A DNA stretch of 64,000 nucleotides from Tenrec ecaudatus (GCF_050624435.1 NC_134547.1:30283919-30347918); one strand, 5' to 3'; counted from the stretch's first letter, positions 11,642 through 22,515 are shown. Numbers and translations are program-made. Notes: a model not told the origin generated them from the sequence alone.

Positions 11642-12275
11642 GGTTGTTGTTGTGAAGTGCTGTCGAGTCGGTTTCAACTCACAGCGACCCTGTGTACAAC
11701 AGGGTGGAACCAGGTCTGGTCCTGCGCCCGCCTCCCAACAGGGCTTGTGTCTAAACCCCCTGTTGTAGCCACTGTGCCCATCCCTCTTGTCGAGGACCGT
11801 CCTGTCTTATGCCGCCCGTCGACTTTACCAAACGTGAAGCCCTTCGCCAGGGACCGGTCTCTCAGGACACCGTGTCCTAAATACGCGAGATGAAGTCTTG
11901 CCATCCTGGCCTCTAAGGCACATTCTGGCTGGATTTCTTCCACGATCGATGTGTTTGTTCTCTTGGCAGTCCATGGTACTTTCAAGATTCGTCGCCAACA
12001 CCATCATTCAGAGGCTGGTGACCACTGGGTATTTGGAGCGCCTTCCAACCCTGGGGCTCATCTTTCGGCACCGGTGGGACAGTATTCTCCGTAGAATTTG
12101 TACCGACTGAATTCGGAGAGTCGATGGATCACTAAGCCGCTTTTCCTAGTCTTTGTCCGGAAGCTCTGCGAACACCAGCCTCCCATGGCCAGTCCTGTTG
12201 GCATGTACAAGAGAAGTAGCACAGCTTCCACCATCGCAGCCCCACACCGTTCAACAAACTGACAGACGGGTGCGT
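11642..12275 (-). mobile_element. RTE LINE internal-deletion derivative, well preserved
   Basis: On the minus strand, 11642-12015 is the RTE 3' end. It includes a readable 103-codon frame (11674-11985) corresponding to the C-terminal end of the RTE ORF. 12020-12275 is the RTE 5' end, up to 'AACTGACAGACGGGTGCG' on the plus strand. The reverse transcriptase and endonuclease regions are absent, joined across about 12015-12020. It retains many CpGs ('CGTCGACTTTACCAAACGTG'), so it is younger than the other copies. The 3' end starts 'GTTGTTGTTGTGAAGTGCTG' on the plus strand. Confidence 0.8.
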
Positions 12276-12589
12276 GTGTATGCCCTTATCTCCTCCCTTA
12301 CCGGCAACTCACAAACTGCCCTCAAAGGTGCTGGGTGCCCATCGGTCCATGGCAAGGGGTGCAGGGGTTGGCAACTGTCCCAGCTCCATCTCTGCTGAGC
12401 AGTTCTGATGGATGGCCATCAGGACCAGAGGCCAGCCAAGCTCTACCTTGCTCTGCCAAGCCATGTTCTGCCCTGCCATGCTCCGAAGGCCCGAACCTCA
12501 CCCAGAGCCTGGCACTGGAGCCTCACTCTGAGGACACAGGATTGTGTGGCTCCTGAGAAGAGATTCCCTCCAAGCTCAGCTGACTTTGC
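12276..12589. other. Unique sequence, nothing recognised
   Basis: Includes a short irregular run of CTCTGCC/CTGCCATG-like units near 12440-12490. No gene or repeat family was seen. Confidence 0.35.
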
Positions 12590-12835
12590 TAAAGGAGGCG
12601 AAACAATGGCCTTGACCTTGAGGCGGCATCATTATCAAGAAAACCACACGGCCCCTGCATGTGCCATGCCAACTTGCCAAAAGTGCCAGGATTATTTACA
12701 GTTGGTCTTTAAACAGCAGTGGATACGAATAAAAGGGCAATATCTCACATCATTAGTCCATAAATATGCAGTTTAGTTTTATTTGTCAAATAAAATATCC
12801 TGAGATTGAACTGCCTAGTTGAAAGACACAGGCAC
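12590..12835. promoter_or_regulatory. Candidate conserved non-coding segment
   Basis: Contains 'CCTTGACCTTGAGG' (nuclear-receptor-like half sites), 'CATCATTATCAAG', 'CATTAGTCCATAAATATGCAG' and 'TTATTTGTCAAATAAAATATCC' in a repeat-free AT-rich block between GC-rich flanks. The plus frame 12408-12776 crosses it but shows no domain. The call is by texture only. Confidence 0.3.
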
Positions 12836-13794
12836 ACATATGCGTCGCCCTACCCCACCCTTTCCCATCTCTAAGTCTGCAGGCCCTGTCAGGTTCCTTG
12901 CCACACGGGTCCTCCTCTGTCCCTTCCCTGGCATTCCTGAGGAGTCAAACGGCCACCAGGGCTCGCTGCCTGTCTCCTAAGGGAAGCCCTTGTGTCCGTC
13001 AGCTAAAGCTCATCAGAGAAGGGATGTCTGGAGCTCCCTCCCCACCTCCCCTTATTTAAGGGATCTGCATTCATTCTTCTATAAAAGGCTTGGAGCCTGG
13101 CTGTGCTGGAAGTGGCCCCACAGCTTGTGGGGGACTGTGCAGCCTTTTCTGCTCAAAGAGAGTGGGCCGGGCTCCAGTACGGCCCAGCCTGCATTTTCAG
13201 TTGTCCATCAGAGTCCAGACGGGCTGTGCAGACTGGCAAGGGCTCTGCGGGAGAACAGGGGGGCTGGAAAGCATTCCCTAGTCCGGTCCTTCACAGTTCA
13301 GGGGTGACAGCTGAGCCTCACATGCCCCGTTCCCCAATGGCTCTTAATGTGAGGGACCTCATGATGGCTGAATATGCCAGGGCTTGCTCCACTTCAGTGG
13401 TGCATGCATGGAGGGAGTCCACTGTCACAATGGAGCAGAGTGCAATGCTGGGCGGGGCCCTGGCCTGTTGGCAGGGGTTGGGTGGGGGGAGGGAAGGGGG
13501 CACTGACTCCCAGCATCCCGAGGGAAGACTTAACCTTCAACTCCCTTGGGCATTGCTCAGCCAGAGCAGAGCAGGTTCTGGTCTGAACGTCAAATAGTTG
13601 TTGGTCATTTTTCAAAAGCAGAATTAGTAAAGACATTGCATCCTATCAACACACCAATACCACCATGAGTATATTAGACCTGAACTTTATCTCAGATTGT
13701 TAGTTCTTTTTGTAAAAGGACGTTGACTTCAGCTCCCAGGGACACCGAGGTGGGGGCACTGATGTAAAGTGTGAGGGACTTTGGGCGACTCTGA
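12836..13794. other. Unique sequence, no supported gene
   Basis: Several overlapping frames on both strands (for example plus 13103-13597) have no recognisable domain. No repeat was recognised. A 'TATAAAAGG' string at 13081 is a TATA-like match without other promoter context. Confidence 0.4.
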
Positions 13795-14002
13795 AAAACC
13801 ACACTCACTGTTATCTGGTCAATTCGGACTCCTGGCAACCTATAGAGCAAGACAGAACTGCCCCCTGTGGGTTTCAGAGACCGTAACTCTTTACAGAAGC
13901 GGGTAGCCTCGTCTTTCTCCCTCAGAGCAGCTGGTGGTTTCAAACTGCTGACCTGGAGCTTAGCAGCACAGCGTGTAATTACTCCCTCAGCAGGGATCTG
14001 CA
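13795..14002 (-). mobile_element. AfroSINE, near full length
   Basis: On the plus strand it reads in reverse: tail 'GGTCAATTCGGACTCCTGG', 'GCAAGACAGAACTGCCCC', 'TTTCTCCCtCaGAGCAGCTG', B box 'GTTTCAAACTGCTGACC', then the head 'CAGCACAGCGTGTAATTACT'. The minus frame 13692-14009 is a by-product. Confidence 0.85.
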
Positions 14003-14109
14003 GCCACAATCAAATGTGTGGCCACCAGGCTCCGAGGAGCTTCTGGGAAAGGTGTTTCTGCCTGCCGCTCCTCACAGGCTCTGTGTTTGTCTTTCCCGCG
14101 TGAAAAAGC

Positions 14110-14480
14110 TGGTAAAATAGTCATAGATAGATTTTATTTTTTCCACCCTCTAAAATGCAAAATAATTCAAGTTTTTTTTAGCAAACAGGAGGCAACTTAT
14201 TGTTACATCTTCAAGAGATTTATGCTCACAGGGGCTAAATTTTATTAAAGTAACCTGTGGGCTCTTCTTCTTTTTTTTAAAGAACAAAGTTGGTAATGTA
14301 ATGAAATGCAGAGCATTTTATTTTCCCCATCAAAACACTCTCTTTAAAAGGTACTAAAGAAGACATAAGGCTTTTGGATTACAAACTGATGGAAGAGACA
14401 CATTGAACTAAGAACTCAGTCTTTCGAGGACCTCATAGAAAAACAGCGAGAGTACAAAATTATCCCGAGCAGGAAACGCA
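14110..14480. promoter_or_regulatory. AT-rich candidate regulatory segment
   Basis: A repeat-free AT-rich block with 'ATAATTCAAG', 'CTAAATTTTATTAAAGTAACC', 'AACAAAGTTGGTAATGTAATG' (SOX-like AACAAAG) and 'TTTGGATTACAAACTG'. No frame of interest. The call is speculative and by composition. Confidence 0.22.
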
Positions 14481-15039
14481 GCACAGTTGTCCCCCTTGGC
14501 CTTGCCCCTGGAGCTGACGCAGCCTGCACACCGGCATGGCGCAGAGTCCCGTGGCATCCACTCTGGGCGGAGCTCTGGGTAGGAATGGGGGAAGCTCTGC
14601 AGATCTGCCTTGAAGTTTGATAAGAGTAGAGCGTTTCTGACATGACTTGTAGGCAGGATCTCTGGGATGTGGGAGGGGCGGGCTGTTCTGTTGCATATCT
14701 CTATGAAATCTTACCCTTTTGGTGTCCTTGAGAGTTTCATCTTTTTAAGTGATGGTCATTTTCTTGGTGCCAAGATGCTGTTTTTGTGCTCGCGCACTTG
14801 TCAGGAAATGTGACATAAGACAGAAACTTACACTACTTGCCATGAACAAAAAGGAATGTGTCTTGTTAGCAGTACAGGCAGGATACACAGCCCAGGCCAG
14901 CTGCTTTTATTGCTTTGTACCGAAGAGGAAAATATCAGCCAGCTCAATGATGCTCTCTTCGTGAAGAAATAGGCAGGCTCAGCCCCAAGCACCCTAGGGT
15001 GGGTTTCTAATGGCTCACTTCTGCCAACCTCCAGACCTG

Positions 15040-15760
15040 AGCTGTTGGGGAGATGCTGAGACTGTTGGGGTGGGAGAGACAGGAATTGTTGGGGAGTGTA
15101 CTAAGAAGGTTGGGGTAGCAAAGCCATGGATTGTTGGGGACCATGTTCAGGCCCCTGGGTGATATGGACTTGGTTTGTGGAGCAGGGAGACTTCAGATTA
15201 TTGGGGTAGCAAAGCCATGGATTGTTGGGGACCATGTTCAGGCCCCTGGGATGCTATTGACATGGATTGCTGGAGGGAGTGTCCATATTTTCAGGGTGGT
15301 GTGAACATGAATTGTTGGGGAGCTTGCTAAGAAGTTTGGGGTTGTATAGACATGGGTTCTTGGGGGACAAGCTCAGGACCCTGAGGTGGTATTGACATGA
15401 ATTGCTGGGGACAGTGTCTTTATTTTCAAGGTGGTGTAAACATGGATCACTGGGGAGGATGCTAAAAATATTAGGGTCGCATATCCATGGAGTATTGAGG
15501 AACATGTTCAGGTCAGTGGGTAGTGTGCACATGAATCCTTGGGAAGATCCTCAGATTATTGGGAGAGAATAGACATGGGCTATTGAAGAGTGTTCTGATT
15601 CCAAGGGTGGTGTGAATATGGATTATTGGGGACCAAGCTACGACTGCTGGGGTAGCACAGACACAAATTGTTGGGGGCTCAGATTCTTGAGGATCATAGA
15701 TGTGGATTGATGGGCAGCATGCTCAGGCTCACTGGAGGGTGTAGACTATACTGGTGGGCA
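15040..15760. repeat. Minisatellite, about 45-bp unit, about 16 copies
   Basis: The unit contains 'ATTGTTGGGGACCATGTTCAGG' variants followed by 'GGTGNTATNGACATGG'. Unit anchors fall at 15085, 15129, 15221 (two units), 15266, 15311, 15356, 15401 and 15445, giving a 43-46-bp period. Copies are diverged, with the best pair at 15105-15155 and 15205-15250. Because 45 is a multiple of three, the minus strand stays open at 15254-15532 and reads as 15-residue repeats. Confidence 0.88.
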
Positions 15761-16912
15761 GTATAAGACACTAAGACCTTCAGGATGGTAAAACCGCCGG
15801 CATTTTGCTGGGTCACAGGAACTGTGTCAGGTTTCAGATTCAAGAGGTGCAGATGCACCCCTGGTACAGCTGCAATGACCAATGGAATGACCATTGAGAC
15901 CAGGCCACTACCTGGACTGAAATAGGCCTGTGCTCAGAGGGTATCGGAGGGTGGCGACTGGTGGAAATATTGACTGTACGGCTGTCAGTGCCAGCCTGAC
16001 ACGCTGGCTTCACTAACATGACCTGGAGTTCGCTTCTTTATTTCTCTGCAGACACAATGAAGAGCATTCCACCTCCCCCGCAAAAAATGTTTAGTTCAGA
16101 CTTAACCTTAGACAATGTCATGAAAACCGCCAAGCAAAATTTCCATGAAAACTATTTTAAAAGAGAATTGTTGACAATAAGCAAAAGTGTAGTAAATGGT
16201 TTAAAACATAGAAACTCTCCATCCTTGGTTTTCTTCAGTTATGGGCTTTTCTGAGCAAGCTAGTCAGTTCAGTTCCTGTCCCCAGCCCCGGGGGCAGGGA
16301 ATCCCTTTCAGAGGCAGAGAATGGGTGAGGAGATTGCCAGACACTCCCCTTCACTACAGGGCAGGGCATAGGCCAGATGCACTCAGAAAGGAGAGAGGGA
16401 CCGACTACCAGGGGAGGGATGAGGCTCTGCCTCTGAAGGATGAGCTTACAATGTTAATAGACATCCCTAAAAAGACCCCAAGGTCAATTGGCATAACATA
16501 GTCGTGAGACAATGCTCTACAGCCTGCCCTTGTCAATAGTGCCTGCAGATTTTAAAAACGCGTGAAGAGCCATCTAAGGTGCGACTCTCTCTCTCTCTAC
16601 CCAGAAGGAAGACAAGTATGACAACTGAAGACACGTGGAAACGATTAGCCCAAAGGACTAATGGGCCAAGCGAACATGGGTCTCCACCTCCCCGAGACAG
16701 TAAGAAGTAGATGGTGCCTGACATCTGATTGTAGTGATCAGAGCCTAGTGCGCACATCACAATGTGCTACTGAATTGACAGCTCGCTGGCAGTTGGAAAT
16801 GGGTCATTAGGGAAAGAAACCAAATCATCACACGGAGGCCCAGCCTTTGCTCCTTTTGCTCATGATCTTCCTGTGCTCCTGACCAGTTTCTACTAGCCCG
16901 CATTACTTCCAG
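15761..16912. other. Unique sequence with a possible L1 3'-UTR fragment
   Basis: 15761-16500 holds no recognised gene or repeat; 16080-16230 is AT-rich and could be conserved. 16500-16740 ('GCCATCTAAGGTGCGACTC', 'AGAAGTAGATGGTGCCTG') resembles an afrotherian L1 3'-UTR family as I remember it, but I cannot place its limits. Confidence 0.3.
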
Positions 16913-17852
16913 AATGAAGCCAAGCCGTGGCACCTTCAATCACCTCCTATGCACATGAAAGCTGGGCAATGGATGCGGAAGTGTGCAGGAGAACGACTGC
17001 ATTTGAATGACGGGGCTGGTGAAGAATATTCCTCTAGCTCTTTAATGCTTTCTTGCCCCACTAGCATGACCTCAATTCTACCTTACAAACCCGACTAGAC
17101 TGGAGCATGCACACTGCTTCTGATAAGAGCCCACAACACAGGGAATCCAGGACAAATAAACCCCTCAGAACCAACAAGGAGAGGAGGGATACCAGGAGGG
17201 TGGGGGAAGAAAGGTGAACCGATCACAATGATCCACATATAACCCCCTCCCAGGGGACAGACAACAGAAAAGTGGGTGAAGGGAGACAGCGGTCAGTGTA
17301 AGACATGGGGGGAGTATTATAAATTCATAAATTATCAAGGGTTCCTGGGGGAGGAAGGGTGGGGAAGGAGGAACATGAGGAGGGCTCAAGTAGAAAGAAA
17401 ATGCTTTGGAAATGATCATGGCAACATATGTACAAATGTGCTTCACACAATGGGTGGATGTATGGATTATGATAATAGCTGTAAGAGCCCCCAATAAAAT
17501 GATTTTAAAAAAGAGAAAGTACCAGGGACTGCCAGAAGAACAAACCAACCCGTCTTAGGAGAAGTAAATCCAGAATTTTCCTTAGAAGTAAGGGTATTAA
17601 GACTTGGTCTCCCATACATTGGGCATTTTATCAGGATTGGCTGGTCACCGGAAAAGGATGGGAAGCTTGGTAGAGAGTGAAGAAGGGGAAGATTCCTGAT
17701 GAGACGGATTGACACTGGGGCTGCAACAATGGGCTCAAACATCACAACCCATGTGAGAGTGATACCGGACTGGGCGGTGCTTTGTTCTGTTGTCCACGGT
17801 TGCTATGAGTAAGAGCAGACTCAAGGGCACCCAACAGCAACAACATTTCCAG
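16913..17852 (+). mobile_element. RTE LINE 3' portion, interrupted by an L1-type insert
   Basis: Sense RTE sequence runs 16913-17030 ('CATGAAAGCTGGgCAATGGA', 'GGTGAAGAATATT') and resumes at 17514 ('ACCAGGGACTGCCAGAAGAA'). It continues through 'GAGACGGATTGACACTGGGG' and 'GCTGCAACAATGGGCTCAA' to the terminal 'CACCCAACAGCAACAACA'. The two halves are contiguous in the element once the 17031-17513 insert is removed. Frames are broken. It is the only sizeable plus-strand RTE copy here, and its 3' end matches the reverse complement of the start of the 11.6-kb copy. Confidence 0.8.
17031..17513 (+). mobile_element. Lineage-type L1 3'-UTR-like element with A-tail
   Basis: The element runs from 'CCTCTAGCTCTTTAATGC' through a purine-rich body ('GGGGGAGGAAGGGTGGGGAA') to 'GCCCCCAATAAAATGATTTT' and a short A-tail, with AATAAA at 17493. 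It is inserted in the RTE copy. Further, variably 5'-truncated copies lie at 23.5, 50.5 and 56.6 kb. Variable 5' truncation with a fixed 3' end is LINE behaviour. Assignment to an afrotherian L1 is from memory. Confidence 0.7.
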
Positions 17853-17939
17853 AATAACCTTGTAATTACTGGTGGCTGACCCTTGGCCATGGTTATGGGC
17901 AAGGTTCACAGCTTGAAACTATGCCATGCCTCAAAAGAA

Positions 17940-18062
17940 AGGACTTTCTACTCCTGTAAAGAGTTACACTCTCCGAGATTCACAGGGGCAGTTCTACCTC
18001 ACCCTATAGGGCTGCTATAAGTGGGTATTTACTCAATGGCAGTGCGTGCGGTTTGACCCGTT
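17940..18062 (+). mobile_element. AfroSINE, 3' portion
   Basis: 'CTTTCTACTCCTGTAAAGAG', 'AGGGGCAGTTCTACCTCACC' and 'CTATAGGGCTGCTATAAGTG' are close to the family body. The tail is 'TTTACTCAATGGCAGTGCG'. The tRNA-like head is missing. Confidence 0.8.
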
Positions 18063-18182
18063 GGCCATGGAGTCTCTCGTGACTCAGATGTGCTCTACAG
18101 CTAATGGAAAGGCCTGGATCGTCACCCACAGGCACCTGATTAAAGAAAAAAAAAACACACCAACTCGGTGATTCACTTCCCT

Positions 18183-18278
18183 AAAATCAGCCCTTGTAAA
18201 CCCTATGGAGCATCGTTCTATTCTGACTCACATGAACTTAGCATGAGTCCGAATCAACTCAATGGCAACTGCTCGGGC
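18183..18278 (+). mobile_element. AfroSINE fragment, second subfamily
   Basis: 'AACCCTATGGAGCATCGTTC' and 'GTCCGAATCAACTCAATGGC' are the body and tail of the variant whose closest known relatives carry 'CTATGGGGC' rather than the 'GAGAAAG' body. An A-rich tract just upstream (18146) is the 3' end of something else or a simple A-run. Confidence 0.6.
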
Positions 18279-20856
18279 AAGTTCCTGGCTCCACCGAGGA
18301 CTCCTCAAGAGCAGGATGACATATTATTTTTGATGTCGCTTGAATACTTGGTAATAAAACTGCTCAAGAGTTGCTGGTTGATTGATTGACATCCAATTGA
18401 CCACCTCTCTCCTTCCCAATAAGCAGTGTAGAGGCACCATAGGCAATGTTCTGGCTTGAAAACATGGAATGTCGTCTCTGTGCTGACTGCACGTCTGTGA
18501 GCACCTTCCTCCAGACTTTGAGAAACAAGAGTCACCTTCTCAGGAAACCCTCCCTGTGCCCCGAAGGACAGTATCAAGGGGTTTTGATGGGGGGTTGGCA
18601 GCTATGGGGGTCCCGTGGGAGGAGGAGGCTCTACTTTTATCTTGGTTACTGAAGGCAGGCCAGGAGACAGCACTGTTGACGGTGGAGGAGATGACAGGGA
18701 ATTGGAGCCACTTGTGGCTGTGGCCGTGGCCGTGGCCGTGGCCGTGGCTGTGGCCGCAGCTGCGGCTGCGGGAGGGAAGGAGGCGTTTCCTCTGGAAAGA
18801 CAGGTGCTGTGCTCTAGGGTGAGGGGCGGACAGGGGAAGGGCAGTCACAGAGAAAACCTATTTGATTACTGAATTCCAGGATTACAGCCCCAGCTGGCCA
18901 TGGTGGGGCACCATCGGCTGTGAACTTACAGACACCTGCCAATTAAACTGGGAGGGATGTTTCAAAGGAAAGTCATCCCAGCCAACATTTAACAAGCTCT
19001 GGGCAGACATTGAGGAGCTTAGTTCTACTCCGTGGAATTGCAGCAAAGCAGGTTTGTGGTTGGTTTCTTTGTAATGTTTCTGGGCCGAGGGATTTGCATG
19101 TTTGCTGCACAGTGTTTGGAGGCAGGCAAGTCTGGTCCTAAAGCTAGAGCCTGGGCCCTGGGTGCCTCTTAAAGAGAGAGACCCTCACACGAACACTGAT
19201 GGACGGAGCAGGGCCAAGGAGAGCTTGGACGGAACGCTGTCCTGGGTTAGGGTGTATACAAGCTGCCCGATGGCTCCTTGTCCCCGGTGTGCCCCTCGGG
19301 TCCCTTCTTTATGACGGATGCTGACCTCTTGTGTGCATAATTAAGGATAGCTGCAAGGAGAGCCCTGCTCCCCAGGAAAAGTCTGAACCCTCAGTTCAGC
19401 AGTAGGAGCATTCCCTTATCAACCGCGTGCAGGCTTACTCACCTGAGCTGGGTTGGGGTTGCAGAACCAAGTCGCCAAAGCAAGAATGACAAATAATAAT
19501 AATAATAGCCACAATAGGGACCTGGAAGAGTGCCCACGCTGACTGGATTCCCAGAGAACAACGTTGACGCATGCACCAGCATTTCAATCTTCCACTCTCT
19601 GTTCCAGAGACCGATGACACAGGAAAGTAACCTCTCTCTTCTCTCCTCTCTCCTCCCCCGCCCCCAGTCCCACGACTTTAGCTGCTAAGAAACATTGACG
19701 GCTGCATGTCGCAGTCATCTGCCATAGCCGAGCCCCTGCCCCCTCTGAACTCTTCTTCTTCCCCACTCAAGCACACGTCCCTTTGAGCCTGAGCCAGAAC
19801 CCTGCGCATGTAGTTCTTGGGGGTTTGGGGTACAGGCAATGCTAATTAAGTGGTGGTCCCTGGGGACTTGGCAAGGAAGCACCTTCGTGTGTGAAGGTGA
19901 CTATATCTTCATTGACCCTCCAAGGTGCTCCCCTCCCCAGCGTCGGGGCTCTCCCGCTCACGGGGTGAATCTCCTTTCAGGCGGAGCTGCCCGTCACCTG
20001 GCGAGGGCTCCTCTCCACGGATGCGCTTTCTAATCAGTTCCCATGATTGAGCTTCCGCCAAGTGATGCTTTACTTAATTCCTTTCCGCCTGTAGGGTGTG
20101 AGGCTTGGAGGGCCGCTCGTCAAAACTTTGGAGGGCGCTGTCAGTTTGAAAAGAACATGACCTTTAAATTGTATCAGTCTGTTTGCTGGTGCATAAGGGA
20201 AAGGGAAAGGTTCGTCCTGATGGAAAACCACTCTGAAACCAAGGAGGAACTCAGAGGGAACCAGCCCCGGACGTGAATTTGTTTATACGTAATTTGCTAA
20301 GTGGGACGAGACGCAGGGCTGAGGGTTTGGGTCTGGGGACGCTTGGCCTGTCTTCGGTCGTGTTCGTTGTCATGGCTTTCGTCCGCTCGGAGCCACAGAT
20401 GTTACTGAATGGCTATGAGAGAACAGGTAAAACAACCCGCTGCTCTCACTGTGGCAGAGGGAATGATTTTAAGAACAATCCACTTCTCTGGTTCTGTCAG
20501 CTTTAGAGGTGAATTATTAACTCTTCCAGGGGGTGCGTGAGGGCCATGCTGATCCTTTGTGGCCCGCGTGGGAAGGGAAGAATTGGTTTTGTAAAACAGA
20601 AGTTTCCGGGGGTGGGGGAAAAAGGGAAACTGCTTTTTATAGATGAAGGCTTAGAATCAGAGTTTATTTTGAAAGCTTTATTAGAATAGAAAGAATTCAG
20701 GAAGTCCATCTGTTTTTCTCTCTCTGTGTATCACATTCACGCGCACACACACATGAGTGCATACTTTTAATACTTATCTGTGCCATTTTAAAAGTGGTAT
20801 GGTTTTGCATTGATCAAACCTTTGAGGATGACTCCTTCAGTCCAGTGAGGGATGGC
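18279..20856. other. SINE-free unique block, no supported gene
   Basis: 2.6 kb without a recognised interspersed repeat. 20030-20310 has an enhancer-like texture ('TCTAATCAGTTCCCATGATTG', 'TTTACTTAATTCC', 'TTTAAATTGTATCAG'). It contains a GGCCGT hexanucleotide tract, an (AAT)n at 19492-19507 and a short CA run near 20731. Frames present on both strands are not recognisable. Confidence 0.4.
18713..18771. repeat. (TGGCCG)n hexanucleotide
   Basis: About eight units of GGCCGT/GGCTGT degrade to GCAGCTGCGGCTGCGG. Every CpG in the pure units is retained. It gives artefactual Val-Ala and Pro-Trp dipeptide frames. Confidence 0.9.
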
Positions 20857-21042
20857 ACCCTTTCACCGCCATTGAGTCCATTCTGAATCATGGGGACCCA
20901 GTAGGACAGGGGAGAACGGCCCGGTTGGATTTCCCAGGCTGTAACTCTGTACTGGAGCAGGATGCCTGCAGAGCGGCGGCTGACACTGAACTGCTGACCT
21001 GTGATCAGCAGACCGGCTTGCAACCGCTACGCCAGGGCTTAC
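20857..21042 (-). mobile_element. AfroSINE, near full length
   Basis: The reverse order is visible on the plus strand: tail 'ATTGAGTCCATTCTGAATCATG', 'GTAGGACAGGGGAGAACGGC', 'GCTGTAACTCTGTACTGGAGC', then B box 'GAACTGCTGACC' and head 'CAACCGCTACGCCAGGGCTT'. It is a comparatively intact copy. Confidence 0.85.
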
Positions 21043-21394
21043 TGGTCTGTTACTGCTCCACTCTTGGTTCTAGTGACGATATTTTGATCTACAATGCAGC
21101 AAAAGTAGAGGTTGAGATAACGCGACATTTCCTGTTTGAAGGAGGTGGCCAACAAGAACCACCTGAGGTTGGAATAGCATGGATTTCAAGGATGATTATT
21201 TTTTGTAGCACGTTTATCGTTCCTCTCGGTTGCTGTGGATTGGGGAACCACTCAGTGAGTACTGTTGTGTTGGCCTAGGCTTGGGGTTTCATTTGCTTGC
21301 TTACACAGATAGGATAGAATCTTAGGACTCGGAGTCAGAGCCATGCTCCTTGCTCTTTCTGGAAATCGATAACTTGGGAGGGAAAAATAAGGTC

Positions 21395-21625
21395 GCTCCC
21401 TCCAAAGGACTCTTGCCAACTCGTAGGACACGGTAGAACAGTCCCTGTGAGGTTCTGGGATTGAGACTCCTCCTGGGCGTAGAAATCCCTGCCTTTCTCC
21501 CAAGGAGTGGCTGGGGGGTTGGGACTGCTGATTTTGCAGTTAACAGCCCAACGTGTGACCATTGTGCCACCAGGTCGCTATGAGGTGGCTTCCACTCGAT
21601 GGTAACGAGTTTGGCTTTGGTTTGG
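21395..21625. mobile_element. Two AfroSINE fragments back to back in opposite orientation
   Basis: 21395-21573 is a minus-strand SINE ('CTTTCTCCCAAGGAGTGGC' and 'GCAGTTAACAGCCCAACGTG', ending at 'GTGCCACCAGG'). From 21573, 'AGGTCGCTATGAGGTGGCTTC' to 'AACGAGTTTGG' is the 3' tail of a plus-strand copy. The two meet head to broken body, which suggests insertion next to an existing SINE followed by loss of the second head. Confidence 0.7.
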
Positions 21626-22159
21626 TTTTCCTCTCAGGGAAGGAGCAGCATGGCTGGTGGGCCCTCTCTGTGAACATGGCGTTCCTGGACACGACATGGC
21701 TGCTTTGCAGCAAGGAAGAGCAAGGAGCACGGCCCTGACTCTGAGTCCTGTGTATCCTGTGTAGCCATCATTTGTCAGCTTCGTGGAAGTGCCTGCGCCA
21801 GCCCAGGCCACGGTGCTGTGAAGTATTGACTGAGTCTGGGTGCCTAATGCAAAATGCAAAATGGGAATTGGAATGTACTGGCTTGATGGAATTAAAACAT
21901 CCGCATTGGCTTTCAGCTCTTGGTTCGCTCGCTCTGGTAACACATGCAGGGCATCTTTAAAAATCAAAACCAGCAAACTGTCAGCTAACAGCCAGGTGCC
22001 TTTGCAAGGCAGCCCGGGCACACCAGCTTGCTGTGAGATTTGTCAATTGATTTTCTCCAGTGTGGACTGTAGCAACTGCTTCATCTCTAACTGTGACATA
22101 TACTTTTCATTTATGTTACGTAGGAGGCTTTTATTTGTACTATGGATATATGAAGACAC
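21626..22159. other. Unique sequence, nothing recognised
   Basis: The minus frame 21578-22021 (147 codons) is the longest but shows no domain. No repeat was recognised. Confidence 0.35.
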
Positions 22160-22515
22160 CGCCACACGAGAGATAGATGGAGTCATCCAGGTGTCCACAT
22201 ATTGTACTTGAATCCCTTCCCTCCCCCCAATATGTGTGGCAAAGCCTCTCCTCTGCCTGTGGGTACACGGGAGTGGGTTGTCTTTGCCTTATTCCCGGGG
22301 CAGGATTAAAGACACAGATATGAGGGGGAGAGAGGTGCCAACTCATGAGAAGATCACCCAGGAGATAAAGCCCAGGAGAGGCAAGGGCCTTTCCCAGCAC
22401 CGGCACCCCTGGTTCTGACTTCTGGCCTCCTGAACTGTGAGAAAATAAACGTCTATTTGGTGAAGTCGTCCACTGGAGGCATTTCTGTTATAGCAGCCAC
22501 AGAAAACCATGTAGC
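22160..22515 (+). mobile_element. Possible MaLR LTR (MLT1-like)
   Basis: The 3' part reads 'CTGACTTCTGGCCTCCTGAACTGTGAG' in outline, then 'AAAATAAACGTCTATTTGG', 'GGCATTTCTGTTATAGCAGC' and 'CACAGAAAAC'. This is the familiar 3' end of an MLT1-type LTR with its AATAAA. The 5' boundary is a guess. Confidence 0.45.

Noticed and set aside
11674..11985. 103-codon minus-strand ORF as a host gene
   Set aside because: It is the C-terminal remnant of the RTE ORF inside an internally deleted element.
13081..13089. TATAAAAGG core promoter
   Set aside because: A single TATA-like match with no CpG island, initiator context or downstream exon.
15040..15760. Possible CRISPR-like array
   Set aside because: Units are diverged head-to-tail minisatellite repeats without distinct spacers, in a mammalian genome.
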